Assembly (NCBI RefSeq): GCF_003584015.1
Contig: NZ_QXFM01000073.1
Span: forward strand, 1-64,000
Reading direction: 5' to 3'
Length of the DNA stretch: 64,000 nt
From: Aurantiacibacter xanthus
GTDB lineage: Bacteria > Pseudomonadota > Alphaproteobacteria > Sphingomonadales > Sphingomonadaceae
Of the stretch, positions 23,283 to 31,975 are shown one piece after another (the first letter of the stretch is position 1; every line of letters begins with the position of its first letter). Both the position numbers and the translations under genes were made by a program. Under the pieces are notes generated by a model. The model made no database searches. It was not told the DNA's origin and saw only the letters and a program-made list of their open reading frames with translations.

Positions 23283-25286
23283 ATGAAAACCTTGCTCCGC
23301 GCCAGCGCTGCTCTCCTCGCCGTTGTCGCCACCTCCGCCGCCGCGCAGGAGGCCGATGACGACGTGATCCTCGTGCTTGGCAAGGGCCTGCCCGATACCC
23401 CGGCTACGCCTGCCTATTCGACCATCACGCTCGACCGCGAGGCGATCACCACCACCGGTTCGGGCCGGCTGGAGGATGCGCTGGGCAATGTGGCGGGGTT
23501 CCAGCAGTTCCGCCGCTCGGACAGCCGCTCGTCGAACCCCACCGCGCAGGGGGCGACCCTGCGCGCGCTCGGCGGCAATGCGTCGAGCCGCGCGCTGGTG
23601 GTGCTCGACGGGGTGCCGATGGTCGATCCGTTCTTCGGCTATGTACCGTTCAGCGCCGTTGCGCCCGAAACGCTGTCGCGCATTCAGGTGACGCGCGGCG
23701 GCGGCTCCGGCCCGTTCGGCGCGGGCGCGCTGGCGGGCACGATTGCGCTCGAAAGCGCCTCGGCGCGCGAACTGGGGCTGGTCAACGCCGCCGCCTTTGT
23801 AAACGACCGCGAGGAGACCAGCCTCTCGGCCACGCTCGCGCCCGAGTTCGGCAGCGGTTACGCGGTGATCTCGGGCCGGTGGGACCGGGGCGACGGCTTC
23901 GACACCACGCCGGAAAGCCAGCGCGTCGCGGCCAGCGTGCCCGCGGCCTACGACAGCTGGACCGCCGGCGGCCGCGTGGTGCAGAAGCTCGGCGATGTCG
24001 AGGTGCAGCTGCGCGCGCTCGCCTTCGAGGACAACCGCACCTTGCGCTTTGCCGGGGCCGACAGCGCGATCGAGGGGCAGGACGTGTCGCTGCGTCTGGT
24101 CAGTCGGGGGCCGTGGCAGGTCGATGCGGTGGCCTATGGCCAGTGGCGCAACTTCTCCAACAAGGTGATGTCGTCGAACACGTTCAACCTCACGCTCGAC
24201 CAGCGCGATACTCCCGCTGAGGGGCAGGGCGGCAAGATCGAGGTGCGCCCCCCGGTGGGCGGCGGACACACGCTGCGGCTGGGCGTCGATGCGCGCCGTT
24301 CGGCGGGCGACCTGGTGGAAGACGCCTATAACGCGGGCACCGGCGCGCTCACGCAGACCCGCCGCGCGGGCGGCGAGAACCGCCAGTTCGGAGCCTATGT
24401 CGAGGACGACTGGGAGCTGGGCGCGCTGACCCTTACCGGCGGCCTGCGTGCCGACCGCTATACGATCACCGATGGCTACTTCCAGCGTTACAGCCCGGCG
24501 GGCGCGCTCACTGAAGACACCAATTACGCCAGCCGGTCGGACTGGGAAGTGACCTGGCGCGCGGGCGCGCTGTTCGACGTGGCCGAAGGCGCGCGCCTGC
24601 GTGCTGCCGTCTACACCGGCTTCCGCCTGCCGACGCTGAACGAGCTTTACCGCCCCTTCGTGGTCTTCCTCGTCACCACCAACGCCAATGCCGCGCTGCT
24701 GCCCGAGCGGCTCGAAGGGCTGGAAGCGGGGATCGACCTGATGCCCGCACCGGGTGTGACCTTGCAGGCAACCTGGTTCGAGAACACGGTCAAGGACGCC
24801 ATCGCCAACGTCACCGTGGGCACCAACACCCGCCAGCGCCGCAACCTCGATTCGCTCGAGGCGCGCGGGCTGGAGTTCGCCGCGCGCGCCGAAACCGGCG
24901 CGTTCAGCTTCGACGGCACGCTGGTGCTGACCGACGCCAAGGTTGTGGGCACCGGCGCGGCGCTGGAACTCGATGGCAACCGCCCGGCACAGGTGCCCGA
25001 ATTCGCCGCCAGCGCCACGCTTGGCTGGCGTCCGGTGGAAGGCGCACTGCTCTCGGCCACGCTGCGCCATGTCGGCAACCAGTACGAGGACGATCAGGAA
25101 GGCGACGTGCTGCCCGCCGCGACCACGGTCGACCTCTATGCCCGAATGCCGGTAACGCGCGGTCTGTCCGCCGTGGCCCGCGTGGAAAACCTGTTCGACG
25201 AGACCATCATCACCCGCAATCAGGGCGGCTCGATGGACCTTGGAACACCGCTGACCGTGTGGCTCGGAATTAATTTCGCAATGTAA
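23283..25286 (+). CDS. TonB-dependent outer-membrane receptor, 1
   Basis: A 667-residue receptor with a signal peptide (LLAVVATSAAAQ), a plug domain (about residues 45-155: TGSGRLEDALGNVAGFQQFRR, SSRALVVLDGVPMVDPFFGYVP, VTRGGGSGPFGAGALAGTIALES) and a 22-strand type barrel ending in VENLFDETIITRNQG...WLGINFAM. The final residue is Met rather than the usual Phe. It likely imports a plant-derived aromatic or a chelate. It diverges from the exported SnoaL gene and precedes the aldehyde dehydrogenase by 71 bp. No ribosome site stands out before ATG 23283. Confidence 0.9.
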   Translation: MKTLLRASAALLAVVATSAAAQEADDDVILVLGKGLPDTPATPAYSTITLDREAITTTGSGRLEDALGNVAGFQQFRRSDSRSSNPTAQGATLRALGGNASSRALVVLDGVPMVDPFFGYVPFSAVAPETLSRIQVTRGGGSGPFGAGALAGTIALESASARELGLVNAAAFVNDREETSLSATLAPEFGSGYAVISGRWDRGDGFDTTPESQRVAASVPAAYDSWTAGGRVVQKLGDVEVQLRALAFEDNRTLRFAGADSAIEGQDVSLRLVSRGPWQVDAVAYGQWRNFSNKVMSSNTFNLTLDQRDTPAEGQGGKIEVRPPVGGGHTLRLGVDARRSAGDLVEDAYNAGTGALTQTRRAGGENRQFGAYVEDDWELGALTLTGGLRADRYTITDGYFQRYSPAGALTEDTNYASRSDWEVTWRAGALFDVAEGARLRAAVYTGFRLPTLNELYRPFVVFLVTTNANAALLPERLEGLEAGIDLMPAPGVTLQATWFENTVKDAIANVTVGTNTRQRRNLDSLEARGLEFAARAETGAFSFDGTLVLTDAKVVGTGAALELDGNRPAQVPEFAASATLGWRPVEGALLSATLRHVGNQYEDDQEGDVLPAATTVDLYARMPVTRGLSAVARVENLFDETIITRNQGGSMDLGTPLTVWLGINFAM

Positions 25287-25357
25287 TTTTTAGCATGCGA
25301 TTGCTGTTGTGATCCTGTGCGGCGGCGCTAGCTTGGCGGCGCCAATGGGAGAGACAG

Positions 25358-26812
25358 ATGGCAACAACTCAGCAGATGCTTGCCGTGCGCAATCCGCGCA
25401 GCGGCAAGGTCGATCACAAGATCGCAGTATCTTCGCGCGCGGAGGTGGCCGAGAAAGCCGCCACGCTGCGCGCGAACCAGCCCGCATGGGAGGCATTGGG
25501 CGTCGAAGGGCGCTGCGCGGTCATGGCACGCTGGCTCGGCGCGGTGAAGGCGCAGGCCATGGCCATCGGCGAGGCCGATGCGCAGGACACCGGCGGATGC
25601 CACACCAGCTACCTGCAAGGCTTTATCACCATGGGCAATATCGGCGGCTGGCTGGAGGATGCCCCGCGTGCCTTCGCCGCGCTCGACTATGACGCGATGA
25701 GCACCGCCATGCCCAGCGTGCGGGTGCAGTCGCAGGTGGTGGCCTATCCGCTTACGGGCGTGATCTCGCCGTGGAACGCGCCGCTGATGCTGGCCTTGCT
25801 CGATGCGGTGCCCGCGCTGTTTGCCGGTTCCGCCGTGCTGCTCAAGCCGAGCGAAGTGACCCCGCGCGTGATCGAGGCGCTGTTCGAAACCGTGCGGCAG
25901 GTGCCCGAGCTGGCCGGGGTGTTCGCCTACGTGACCGGTCCGGGCGAGGTCGGGCAGGCGGTGATCGAGGAGGCCGACACGATCTGCTTCACCGGCTCGG
26001 TGCCGACGGGGCGCAAGGTCGCGGTCGCCTGCGCCGAGCGACTGATCCCGTGCAACCTCGAATTGGGCGGGAAAGACCCCTGCGTGGTCACCGCCAGCGC
26101 CGATCTCGAACGCGCGGCGACGGCGGTGCTGCGCGGGGCGGTCTATGCCACGGGGCAGGTCTGCTATTCGGTCGAGCGCGTCTATGTCCACCGCTCGGTG
26201 CACGACGATTTCGTTGCGCTGCTGGTGGAGAAGGCGGCCGAGGTGCGGCTCAATGCCGACAACCCCCGCGCCGGGCATATCGGGCCGTTCACCCACCCGC
26301 CGCAGGGGGCGATTGTAGCACGTCATATCAACGATGCCGTGCGCAAGGGCGCCGTGCTGCGCAGTGGCGGCACGGTGGAGGATATTGGCGGCGGGCTCTA
26401 CCTGCGCCCGACCATCCTCACCAATGTCGATCACACGATGCTGATCATGCAGGAAGAGACCTTCGGCCCCTGCCTGCCGGTGATGGCCTACGACGAGGAG
26501 GACGAGGCGGTGCGTCTCGCCAACGATACGCGCTTTGGGCTGACGGCGAGCGTGATCGCCGGGACTGCCGAGGAGGCCGAGCGCATCGGGCGGCGGCTGA
26601 ACGCCGGAGGGATCTTCCTGCAGGATACCTTCCTCACCTTCGCCAAGATGCGGACCTTCGGCACCGACAGTTTCGGCTGGTCGGGCTATGGTGCACCGCG
26701 GATAGGGCCGGAAAGCCTGCGCCGGTTTCTGCGCCGCAAAAGCCTGCTGACGCAGACCGGCGAGGTGGCCGATATTCGCAACGATCATCACTTGGGGGAA
26801 GGCGCGCCATGA
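25358..26812 (+). CDS. Aldehyde dehydrogenase (ALDH superfamily), 2
   Basis: A 484-residue enzyme with ISPWN (Asn140), KPSEVTP, FTGSVPTGRK, catalytic Glu235 (NLELGGKDP), catalytic Cys269 (GQVCYSV) and EETFGPCLPV. The N-terminal part is compact and the C-terminal region (IFLQDTFLTFAKMRTFGTDSFGWSGYG) is unlike the first aldehyde dehydrogenase, so the substrate differs. The ATG follows GGGAGAGACAG. The stop lies directly against a family A repeat. Confidence 0.92.
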   Translation: MATTQQMLAVRNPRSGKVDHKIAVSSRAEVAEKAATLRANQPAWEALGVEGRCAVMARWLGAVKAQAMAIGEADAQDTGGCHTSYLQGFITMGNIGGWLEDAPRAFAALDYDAMSTAMPSVRVQSQVVAYPLTGVISPWNAPLMLALLDAVPALFAGSAVLLKPSEVTPRVIEALFETVRQVPELAGVFAYVTGPGEVGQAVIEEADTICFTGSVPTGRKVAVACAERLIPCNLELGGKDPCVVTASADLERAATAVLRGAVYATGQVCYSVERVYVHRSVHDDFVALLVEKAAEVRLNADNPRAGHIGPFTHPPQGAIVARHINDAVRKGAVLRSGGTVEDIGGGLYLRPTILTNVDHTMLIMQEETFGPCLPVMAYDEEDEAVRLANDTRFGLTASVIAGTAEEAERIGRRLNAGGIFLQDTFLTFAKMRTFGTDSFGWSGYGAPRIGPESLRRFLRRKSLLTQTGEVADIRNDHHLGEGAP

Positions 26813-26908
26813 CTCCCCTCCCCCTGGGGAGGGGCTGGGGGTGGGGGCTGGAACGTCCGCGAGGGCGGAGCACCCCCACCCAACCCTCCCCCTCAAGGGG
26901 CAGGGCTT
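26813..26908. repeat. Family A repeat, copy 5
   Basis: CCCCTCCCC CT GGGGAGGGG near 26814-26834 and a CCCTCCCC...GGGGCAGGG pair near 26884-26905; it begins at the aldehyde dehydrogenase stop codon. The remaining 140 bp to the next gene hold a tandem 9-mer and no gene. Confidence 0.8.
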
Positions 26909-27005
26909 ATGGCGACGATGGGAGTTTCCTACGCCGCCCCTCATGCGCCATGCCGTGCTTATGACTCCGCCCCGATCACCCCACAGAATTTCCCCCTCAG
27001 GACAG

Positions 27006-27023
27006 TGTCACACCTGTCACACC
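27006..27023. repeat. Tandem 9-bp direct repeat
   Basis: TGTCACACC occurs twice in direct tandem, 27 bp ahead of the alcohol dehydrogenase start. It may be a regulator site (direct half-sites at 9 bp, nearly one helix turn) or chance. Confidence 0.5.
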
Positions 27024-27049
27024 TTGGCCCCTAACCCGAAGGTAGCCCC

Positions 27050-28150
27050 ATGAAGATCACCGCCGCCCTGTCCGGCCACGGAGGCGAAGCGCCCCGGCTG
27101 GTCCAGCTCGATCAGGAGGCCCCGCGCGCTGGCGAGATGCGCATCCGCCTCGTCGCGACCGGCATCTGCCACACCGACCTGCACGAGCATCCCGGCAGGC
27201 ACTCGCCGCAGCCGATCGTGCTCGGCCACGAGGGCGCGGGCGTGGTCGAGGAACTGGGCGAGGGCGTGAGCGGCTTCGCGGTGGGCGACCACGTGGTCCT
27301 CTCGGGCAGCTCCTGCGGCAAGTGCCCGAGTTGCCTCGCGGGCAGGCCGACCTATTGCGATCTCGCCATGCCGCTGTGCTTCGGCGGCAAGCGGCTCGAC
27401 GGCAGCACGGCCCTATGCGGCGACGAGGGGGCGATCCACTCGCACTTCTTCGGTCAATCGAGCTTCGCCAGCCACGCGATCGTACCGCAACGAACAGCGG
27501 TGAAGATGCCCAAGGACTTGCCGCTGGAGATGCTCGGCCCGCTCGGCTGCGGGGTTGTGACCGGCGCGGGCGGGGTGATCGAGGCGCTGAAGGTGGGCTT
27601 TGGCGATAGCATCGCCGTGCTCGGCACCGGGGCGGTGGGCCTCTCCGCCGTGATGGCGGCAAAGCTGGTAGGCGCACGGCGGATCGTGGCGGTCGACCTC
27701 TCCGACGAGCGGCTCGAACTGGCGCGCGCGTTCGGCGCGACCGACACCCTGCGCGGCGACGAACCTGACCTTGCCGCCAGGCTGCGCGCGATCACCGGGC
27801 GGGGCATGGACTTCACCTTCAACACCACCAACGCCGTGGCGATCCACCGGCTCGCGCTGGAGGTGCTGGCGATGAACGGCACGGCTGGCTTCGTTGCCGC
27901 GCCGCTCGGGGGCTTCGATCCCGGCATGTTCGGCATGCTGGCGGGCGGCAAACAGCTGCGCGGTGTGCTCGGCGGCGATGCCAACCCGCAGACCTTCTTG
28001 CCCTTGCTGGCCGACTACTGGCAGCAGGGCCGCCTGCCGTTCGACCGGATGATCACCTTCTACCCCTTCGCCGAGATTGACCGCGCCTTCGCCGATGCCC
28101 ATGCGGGCACGGTGATCAAGCCGGTCCTGTTGATGGAGAATGCCGCATGA
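27050..28150 (+). CDS. Zinc-dependent alcohol dehydrogenase (MDR superfamily, aryl/benzyl-alcohol type)
   Basis: A 366-residue medium-chain dehydrogenase. Catalytic zinc ligands are Cys40 (GICHTD), His60-Glu61 (LGHEGAG) and a later Cys ([12 protein letters not shown]); structural zinc ligands are Cys89, Cys92, Cys95 and Cys103. The NAD site is [14 protein letters not shown] with Asp in [10 protein letters not shown]. The layout matches aryl-alcohol and class III-like enzymes. It likely interconverts an aromatic alcohol and aldehyde. The next gene overlaps by 4 bp. Confidence 0.92.
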   Translation: MKITAALSGHGGEAPRLVQLDQEAPRAGEMRIRLVATGICHTDLHEHPGRHSPQPIVLGHEGAGVVEELGEGVSGFAVGDHVVLSGSSCGKCPSCLAGRPTYCDLAMPLCFGGKRLDGSTALCGDEGAIHSHFFGQSSFASHAIVPQRTAVKMPKDLPLEMLGPLGCGVVTGAGGVIEALKVGFGDSIAVLGTGAVGLSAVMAAKLVGARRIVAVDLSDERLELARAFGATDTLRGDEPDLAARLRAITGRGMDFTFNTTNAVAIHRLALEVLAMNGTAGFVAAPLGGFDPGMFGMLAGGKQLRGVLGGDANPQTFLPLLADYWQQGRLPFDRMITFYPFAEIDRAFADAHAGTVIKPVLLMENAA

Positions 28151-29010
28151 CCCCCGCAATCCGCGCCAGGCTGGCCGCGCTCGGCAACGACCTCTCGCCC
28201 GAGATGCTGGGCGGTTCGCTTGAACTGCTCAAGGGCATGAACCGGGGGCTGTCGCCTGACACGCAGGTCCAGCGCGACATCGCCTATGGCCCCGATCCGC
28301 GCCACCGGCTGGACCTGTTCCGGGAGAGCGCCGCCGAGGGCGCACCGGTCTTCGTGTTCGTCCACGGCGGCGGCTTCCTGATGGGTGACAAGCACACCGA
28401 AGGTTCGCCGTTCTACTCGAACATGGGCGACTTCGCCGCGCGGCACGGTATGATCGGCGTCACGCTGACCTACCGCCTCGCGCCCGAGCATCGCTTCCCC
28501 TCCGGTCCCGACGACATGGCCATGGCAGTCGACTGGCTGCGCGCGAACGTGGCAGAGCACGGCGGCGATCCGGCGAAGATCGTGCTCTCGGGCCAGTCTG
28601 CCGGGGCGGTTCACGTGGCGGGCTATCTCGCGCACCGCGCCGACCGTGCCGAGGGAATCGCCGGGGCCTGCCTGATGAGCGGCATCTACGACACCCACAC
28701 CTGCGCGCCCAACGCCTCGGCCGAGGCCTACTACGGCACCGACCGGCGGCAATGGGGGGCGGCGTCGTGCATGCCGGGCCTGCTCAAGACGCCGGTGCCG
28801 GTGCAATTCTCGGTCGCCGAGTTCGATCCCGACGACTTCCAGCAGCAGGCCGCCCAGTTGGTCGAGCAATGGTATGGAGCGCGCGGGCGCTATCCCGAGA
28901 TTCACTACCTCGCCGGGCACAACCACCTCAGCCCGGCGCTATCGGTCGGCAGCGACCAGACCGAGGTCGAGCGGATGCTGGCGGCGTTCGTGGCGCGGGT
29001 GACGGGCTGA
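28147..29010 (+). CDS. Alpha/beta hydrolase, HSL/BD-FAE-like esterase
   Basis: A 287-residue cytoplasmic hydrolase with oxyanion motif H73-G-G-G76 ([10 protein letters not shown]), nucleophile Ser151 (SGQSAGAVH), and a C-terminal His in LAGHNHLSP. The fold and motifs match hormone-sensitive-lipase-like esterases and kynurenine-formamidase relatives. It starts in the ATGA at the end of the alcohol dehydrogenase gene. It may hydrolyse a phenolic ester or lactone made in the pathway. Confidence 0.88.
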   Translation: MTPAIRARLAALGNDLSPEMLGGSLELLKGMNRGLSPDTQVQRDIAYGPDPRHRLDLFRESAAEGAPVFVFVHGGGFLMGDKHTEGSPFYSNMGDFAARHGMIGVTLTYRLAPEHRFPSGPDDMAMAVDWLRANVAEHGGDPAKIVLSGQSAGAVHVAGYLAHRADRAEGIAGACLMSGIYDTHTCAPNASAEAYYGTDRRQWGAASCMPGLLKTPVPVQFSVAEFDPDDFQQQAAQLVEQWYGARGRYPEIHYLAGHNHLSPALSVGSDQTEVERMLAAFVARVTG

Positions 29011-29020
29011 CACGGCTTTG

Positions 29021-29046
29021 GGAACCATTCGGGGCTTGGCCTTGTT
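29021..29046 (+). promoter_or_regulatory. Possible EcfG-type (general stress) promoter
   Basis: GGAAC at 29021-29025 and TGTT at 29043-29046 with a 17-bp spacer resemble the alphaproteobacterial EcfG consensus GGAAC-N16/17-CGTT (one mismatch). It stands 27 bp before the small lipoprotein start. An inverted repeat TTGTTA...TAACAA (29042-29061) overlaps its -10 region. Confidence 0.4.
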
Positions 29047-29072
29047 AATGCACGATAACAAAGGAGTGATCG

Positions 29073-29312
29073 ATGCGTAAACTGATGAGCTTCGCCCTGG
29101 TGGGCACCGCGGCCATGGGCCTTGCCGCCTGCGACGTTGAACAGACCAAGGAAGGCGACATGCCCGAGGTGGATGTCGACGTGAAGGAAGGCAGCCTGCC
29201 TGAATACGACGTCGATACGCCCGATGTGGACGTGAAGATGGAAGAAAAGACCGTCGAAGTACCGACGGTCGAGGTCGATGAGGCCGACGCGGGCGCCCCC
29301 GGCCCGAACTGA
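29073..29312 (+). CDS. Small acidic lipoprotein
   Basis: A 79-residue protein with a lipoprotein signal (MRKLMSFALVGTAAMGLAAC, lipobox LAAC at Cys20). The mature 60 residues are very acidic and repetitive in Val-Asp/Glu pairs (PEVDVDVKEG, PDVDVKMEEK, VEVPTVEVDE). Function unknown; an anionic surface lipoprotein could bind cations or act as a spacer in the envelope. ATG 29073 follows AAGGAG. A hairpin terminator follows. Confidence 0.8.
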   Translation: MRKLMSFALVGTAAMGLAACDVEQTKEGDMPEVDVDVKEGSLPEYDVDTPDVDVKMEEKTVEVPTVEVDEADAGAPGPN

Positions 29313-29324
29313 CGCCGATCGCGA

Positions 29325-29352
29325 TCCCGCTCGCCTCAAGGGGTGAGCGGGA
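29325..29352. terminator. Hairpin between convergent genes
   Basis: TCCCGCTC (29325-29332) pairs with GAGCGGGA (29345-29352), with inner CC/GG pairing around TCAA. It lies between the lipoprotein stop and the convergent dioxygenase stop; no T-run. Confidence 0.55.
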
Positions 29353-29373
29353 GTTGCGGTATTGGCCTTCGGC

Positions 29374-30780
29374 TCAAGCCGGAATCCAGCTCCCGTGGAA
29401 GGCCATCGGCAGCCCGAACGGCAGCTTCACGGTGGCCAGCGGCGGACGGCTGACATCGCGTGCGTCGAGGATCAACAGCTCGGCACGGCGTTCCTCGAAG
29501 CGGTCGACCACGGTGAGGATGAAGCCGTCGCCTTCCGCGCTGTCGGCGCTGCGGGGCACGAACAGCGGCTCCTGCGCGGCAGCGCCGGTGAGCGAGTGGA
29601 CTGTGAGGTCGCCGGTGTCCCAGTCGATCTGGCCCACACCCATCTCGGGGAAGGCGCGCAGAGAGAAATAGCCGGTCCGATACTTGCTCATGGCAAAGCG
29701 GTCGTCGATCCGGGGCATGTCGCCGAGCGCCCCGGTCACCGGCTCCAGCGTCACCGCTTCGTCAGCGGACTTGGAAAGATCGAAGGTGATGCGGGTGAGC
29801 TGGGTGATGGTCTCCGGCATGGTCGGCTGGTTGCCGTGCTTGTCCTTGAAGAAGCTGAAGCAGTTGCCCGGCGAACAGGGGGTGTCGACCACCACCTTGT
29901 CGCCATCGGTATAGGCATTCATGATGTGGCCGAGCACGAGGCCTGGCACGTGGAACCAACGCATGTCTGTCGCAGGATCGCCATTGCGCGGCATGATCCC
30001 CCAGGCCGAAGGGAGATCGGGGTCGTACTGGTAGTACTGCCCGCCTTCGCGCAGCCGCGCCTCGCTGGCGGTGAGCGGCATGATCGGGAACACGAGGTGT
30101 TCGCGGGTCACGCCCCAGTCGTGGCTGAGGCCGGGGAAGGGGGTGTGGAACCACTGCTCGCGCACCAGCTTACCGTGCTTGTCGAACACATGGAGCGAGG
30201 CATCGGTGGTCGGCTCGCCGCCGGCGAAGACGCCGTAGCTCCACCATTCGCCCGTGACCGGATCGATCTTCGGGTGCGCTGTGAGCGCCGTGCTCCTGAG
30301 GTCGCCCCACTGGCCCTCGCCAAGCGTTTCGAGCGTTTCGGGATCGACCCGGTAGGGCCGCGAATCCTCGCGCAGCATGAACAGCTCGCCATGGTGCGCG
30401 AAGGCATAGGTGTTGCCGGTGTTGTCGCGCTGGGGGAGGTTCGAGACGGTCGGATCGTCGGTGTGGGGGTTGCGATAGTGACCATAGAGCCGCCGCCGCG
30501 CCGCGCGCTCGGCCTGCAACCGCTCGGTCTGGACATAGCGGCTGCGGAAGCTGACGTGGCCGTTCTCGAACCGGAAGCTCGACACCAGCCCGTCGCCGTT
30601 GAGGATGATGTCGTCCTCCAGGCTCGGATACTGCCGGTCGCCCCCGGTGCGGACATAGCTGCCCTCCAGCTCCGCCGGGATTTCCCCCTCGACCTCGCAT
30701 TCGAACACGTCGGCTTCGAACCGCATGGTCGGCCGCTTCTGAAGTCCGAAGCTGTCGTAGAGATGGAATATTTCCGGCAC
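29374..30780 (-). CDS. Carotenoid oxygenase family dioxygenase (lignostilbene dioxygenase-like), 2
   Basis: A 468-residue Fe(II) dioxygenase with the four ligand histidines His169 (LTAHPKID), His220 (LSHDWGVT), His285 (LGHIMNAY) and His462 (AFHGSWIP). LEDDIILNGDGLVSSF and RYRNPHTDD-like segments resemble the first dioxygenase (7041-8525), so they are paralogues, but identity appears moderate. GTG 30780 behind GGGAGACG is preferred to the GTG at 30795. It diverges from a SnoaL-like gene. It likely cleaves a C=C bond in a stilbene-like or carotenoid-like molecule; having two suggests two substrates or stereoisomers. Confidence 0.92.
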   Translation of the reverse strand: MPEIFHLYDSFGLQKRPTMRFEADVFECEVEGEIPAELEGSYVRTGGDRQYPSLEDDIILNGDGLVSSFRFENGHVSFRSRYVQTERLQAERAARRRLYGHYRNPHTDDPTVSNLPQRDNTGNTYAFAHHGELFMLREDSRPYRVDPETLETLGEGQWGDLRSTALTAHPKIDPVTGEWWSYGVFAGGEPTTDASLHVFDKHGKLVREQWFHTPFPGLSHDWGVTREHLVFPIMPLTASEARLREGGQYYQYDPDLPSAWGIMPRNGDPATDMRWFHVPGLVLGHIMNAYTDGDKVVVDTPCSPGNCFSFFKDKHGNQPTMPETITQLTRITFDLSKSADEAVTLEPVTGALGDMPRIDDRFAMSKYRTGYFSLRAFPEMGVGQIDWDTGDLTVHSLTGAAAQEPLFVPRSADSAEGDGFILTVVDRFEERRAELLILDARDVSRPPLATVKLPFGLPMAFHGSWIPA

Positions 30781-30871
30781 CGTATCGTCTCCCACTTGGG
30801 CTTTTCGCTGTTCCCGCTACAATTACCCTGCAGAAGCATTTTTCAAGCATTGAATGACGGGAGACGAACGA

Positions 30872-31426
30872 ATGACCGAGACCTGCTGGCCCGATGGGGT
30901 GCCGGAAATCATGCCGGTGGCCGACCGCGCCGAGATCGAGGAACTGTTCGCCCGCTATGCCTGGGGGATCGACCTGGCCGACGAGGAACAGGCCATCGCC
31001 ACCTTCGCCGAGGATGCCGAGTTCGACCACCTGTGGCAGGGCAAGGTGCAGGGCCACGAGGCGATCCGCGCCAACCTGCGCAGCCTGTGGAACGACCGCC
31101 AGCACTGGTGGTTCGGGCGCCAGCACCTGATGAACCACTTCATCATGGACCCGAAGCCCGAAGGCGCGCGGGTGCGGTGCTTCTTCCAGATCATCCAGTG
31201 GAACGCCGACTATCGCACCAACTTCGTGTTCGGCATCGGCACGCGCGACGACCGGCTGGTGAAGCGCAATGGGCGCTGGAAGTTCTATCGCCTGCACGTC
31301 AACGCCTGGACCGAGGTCGATCAGGTGCCGTGGAAGGGCGACCTCTCCATGCGCCAGCGCCCGCCCTATCGCAGCCCGCCGGCTGACACGCGCCCGTTCG
31401 ACGAGCAGACCGGCGATCCGTTCTAG
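30872..31426 (+). CDS. SnoaL-like / NTF2-fold protein
   Basis: A 184-residue protein from ATG 30872 (CGGGAGACG ahead; ATG 30854 is possible but poorly placed). It has the SnoaL_4-type opening DRAEIEELFARYAWGIDLADEEQAIATFAEDAEFDHLWQGKVQG and a HHLMNHFI-like strand (RQHLMNHFIMDP), then WKFYRLHVNAWTEV. Divergent from the second dioxygenase. No catalytic role can be assigned. The stop codon TAG belongs to the end of a family A repeat. Confidence 0.82.
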   Translation: MTETCWPDGVPEIMPVADRAEIEELFARYAWGIDLADEEQAIATFAEDAEFDHLWQGKVQGHEAIRANLRSLWNDRQHWWFGRQHLMNHFIMDPKPEGARVRCFFQIIQWNADYRTNFVFGIGTRDDRLVKRNGRWKFYRLHVNAWTEVDQVPWKGDLSMRQRPPYRSPPADTRPFDEQTGDPF

Positions 31427-31560
31427 AGCGGGATGACATAGCATCCACTCGCAAAGCCCTTCCCCTGCGGGGAAGGGTTGGGATGAGGGCACCCAGCCAG
31501 CGTCGAGCCCCCACCCCCAGCCCCTCCCCAAGGGGAGGGGAGCAAGGTGGATCAGGGTAA
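31427..31560. repeat. Family A repeat, copy 6
   Basis: CCCTTCCCC TG CGGGGAAGGG near 31457-31477 and CCCCTCCCC AA GGGGAGGGG near 31522-31541, flanked by AGCGGGATGACATAGCAT and GGTGGATCAGGG. It is an inverted near-copy of 201-321, and in both places the adjacent gene ends in the TAG of CTAGAGCGGG. Confidence 0.82.
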
Positions 31561-31583
31561 TGTCATCAGAGTCCAGTGAGCGG

Positions 31584-31877
31584 CTACTTCTTCTGGCCGG
31601 GGATCTTGGCCAGTTTGCGCTTCTTCTTCTTGCCGCCCTTCTTGGGCGACTTGCTGCTGCTCGCCTTGGCTGACTTGCTGCCGGCCTTCTTCAGTTCGGC
31701 GACATCGCCGTGCAGCGCCAGAACCGCCTCGGCCAGCCGCCGTACGGTTGATACCCGCGGGCGGAAGTCGCGCGCCAGCACGCCTTCGGCCAGCGCCGTC
31801 AATCCAAGCGCATCCTGATCGACAGTGCCGTTTTCGTTTGCCGCTTCCTGCGCGGCCAGTGCTTGCTTCGCGACCAT
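31584..31877 (-). CDS. Small protein with Lys-rich C-terminus
   Basis: A 97-residue protein from ATG 31877 (GGAGG ahead). The N-terminal two thirds (ALGLTALAEGVLARDFRPRVSTVRRLAEAVLALHGDVAEL) look helical; the last 35 residues are almost all Lys, Ser, Gly and Ala (KKGGKKKKRKLAKIPGQKK), a nucleic-acid-binding type tail. No family is recognised. It may be a small DNA- or RNA-associated protein. It lies downstream of the Ppx gene on the same strand (98 bp). Confidence 0.6.
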   Translation of the reverse strand: MVAKQALAAQEAANENGTVDQDALGLTALAEGVLARDFRPRVSTVRRLAEAVLALHGDVAELKKAGSKSAKASSSKSPKKGGKKKKRKLAKIPGQKK

Positions 31878-31975
31878 GGTCGGGCTCGCCTCCAATCTCT
31901 TGCGCGCACCGTGCACCGGGCGCAGCGATCAGGGCAAGCCTAGCCGTCCGATTGTCACTAAAGTGTCAAGAACGG

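Noticed and set aside
29042-29061. TTGTTA...TAACAA as a fifth site of the TAAC-N4-GTTA regulon
   Set aside because: The half-sites are in the opposite order (GTTA...TAAC) with an 8-bp spacer, and the gap is not between divergent genes.
201-31560. CRISPR array from repeated GC-rich palindromes
   Set aside because: The copies are single, kilobases apart, in both orientations, with no regular spacers and no cas genes.
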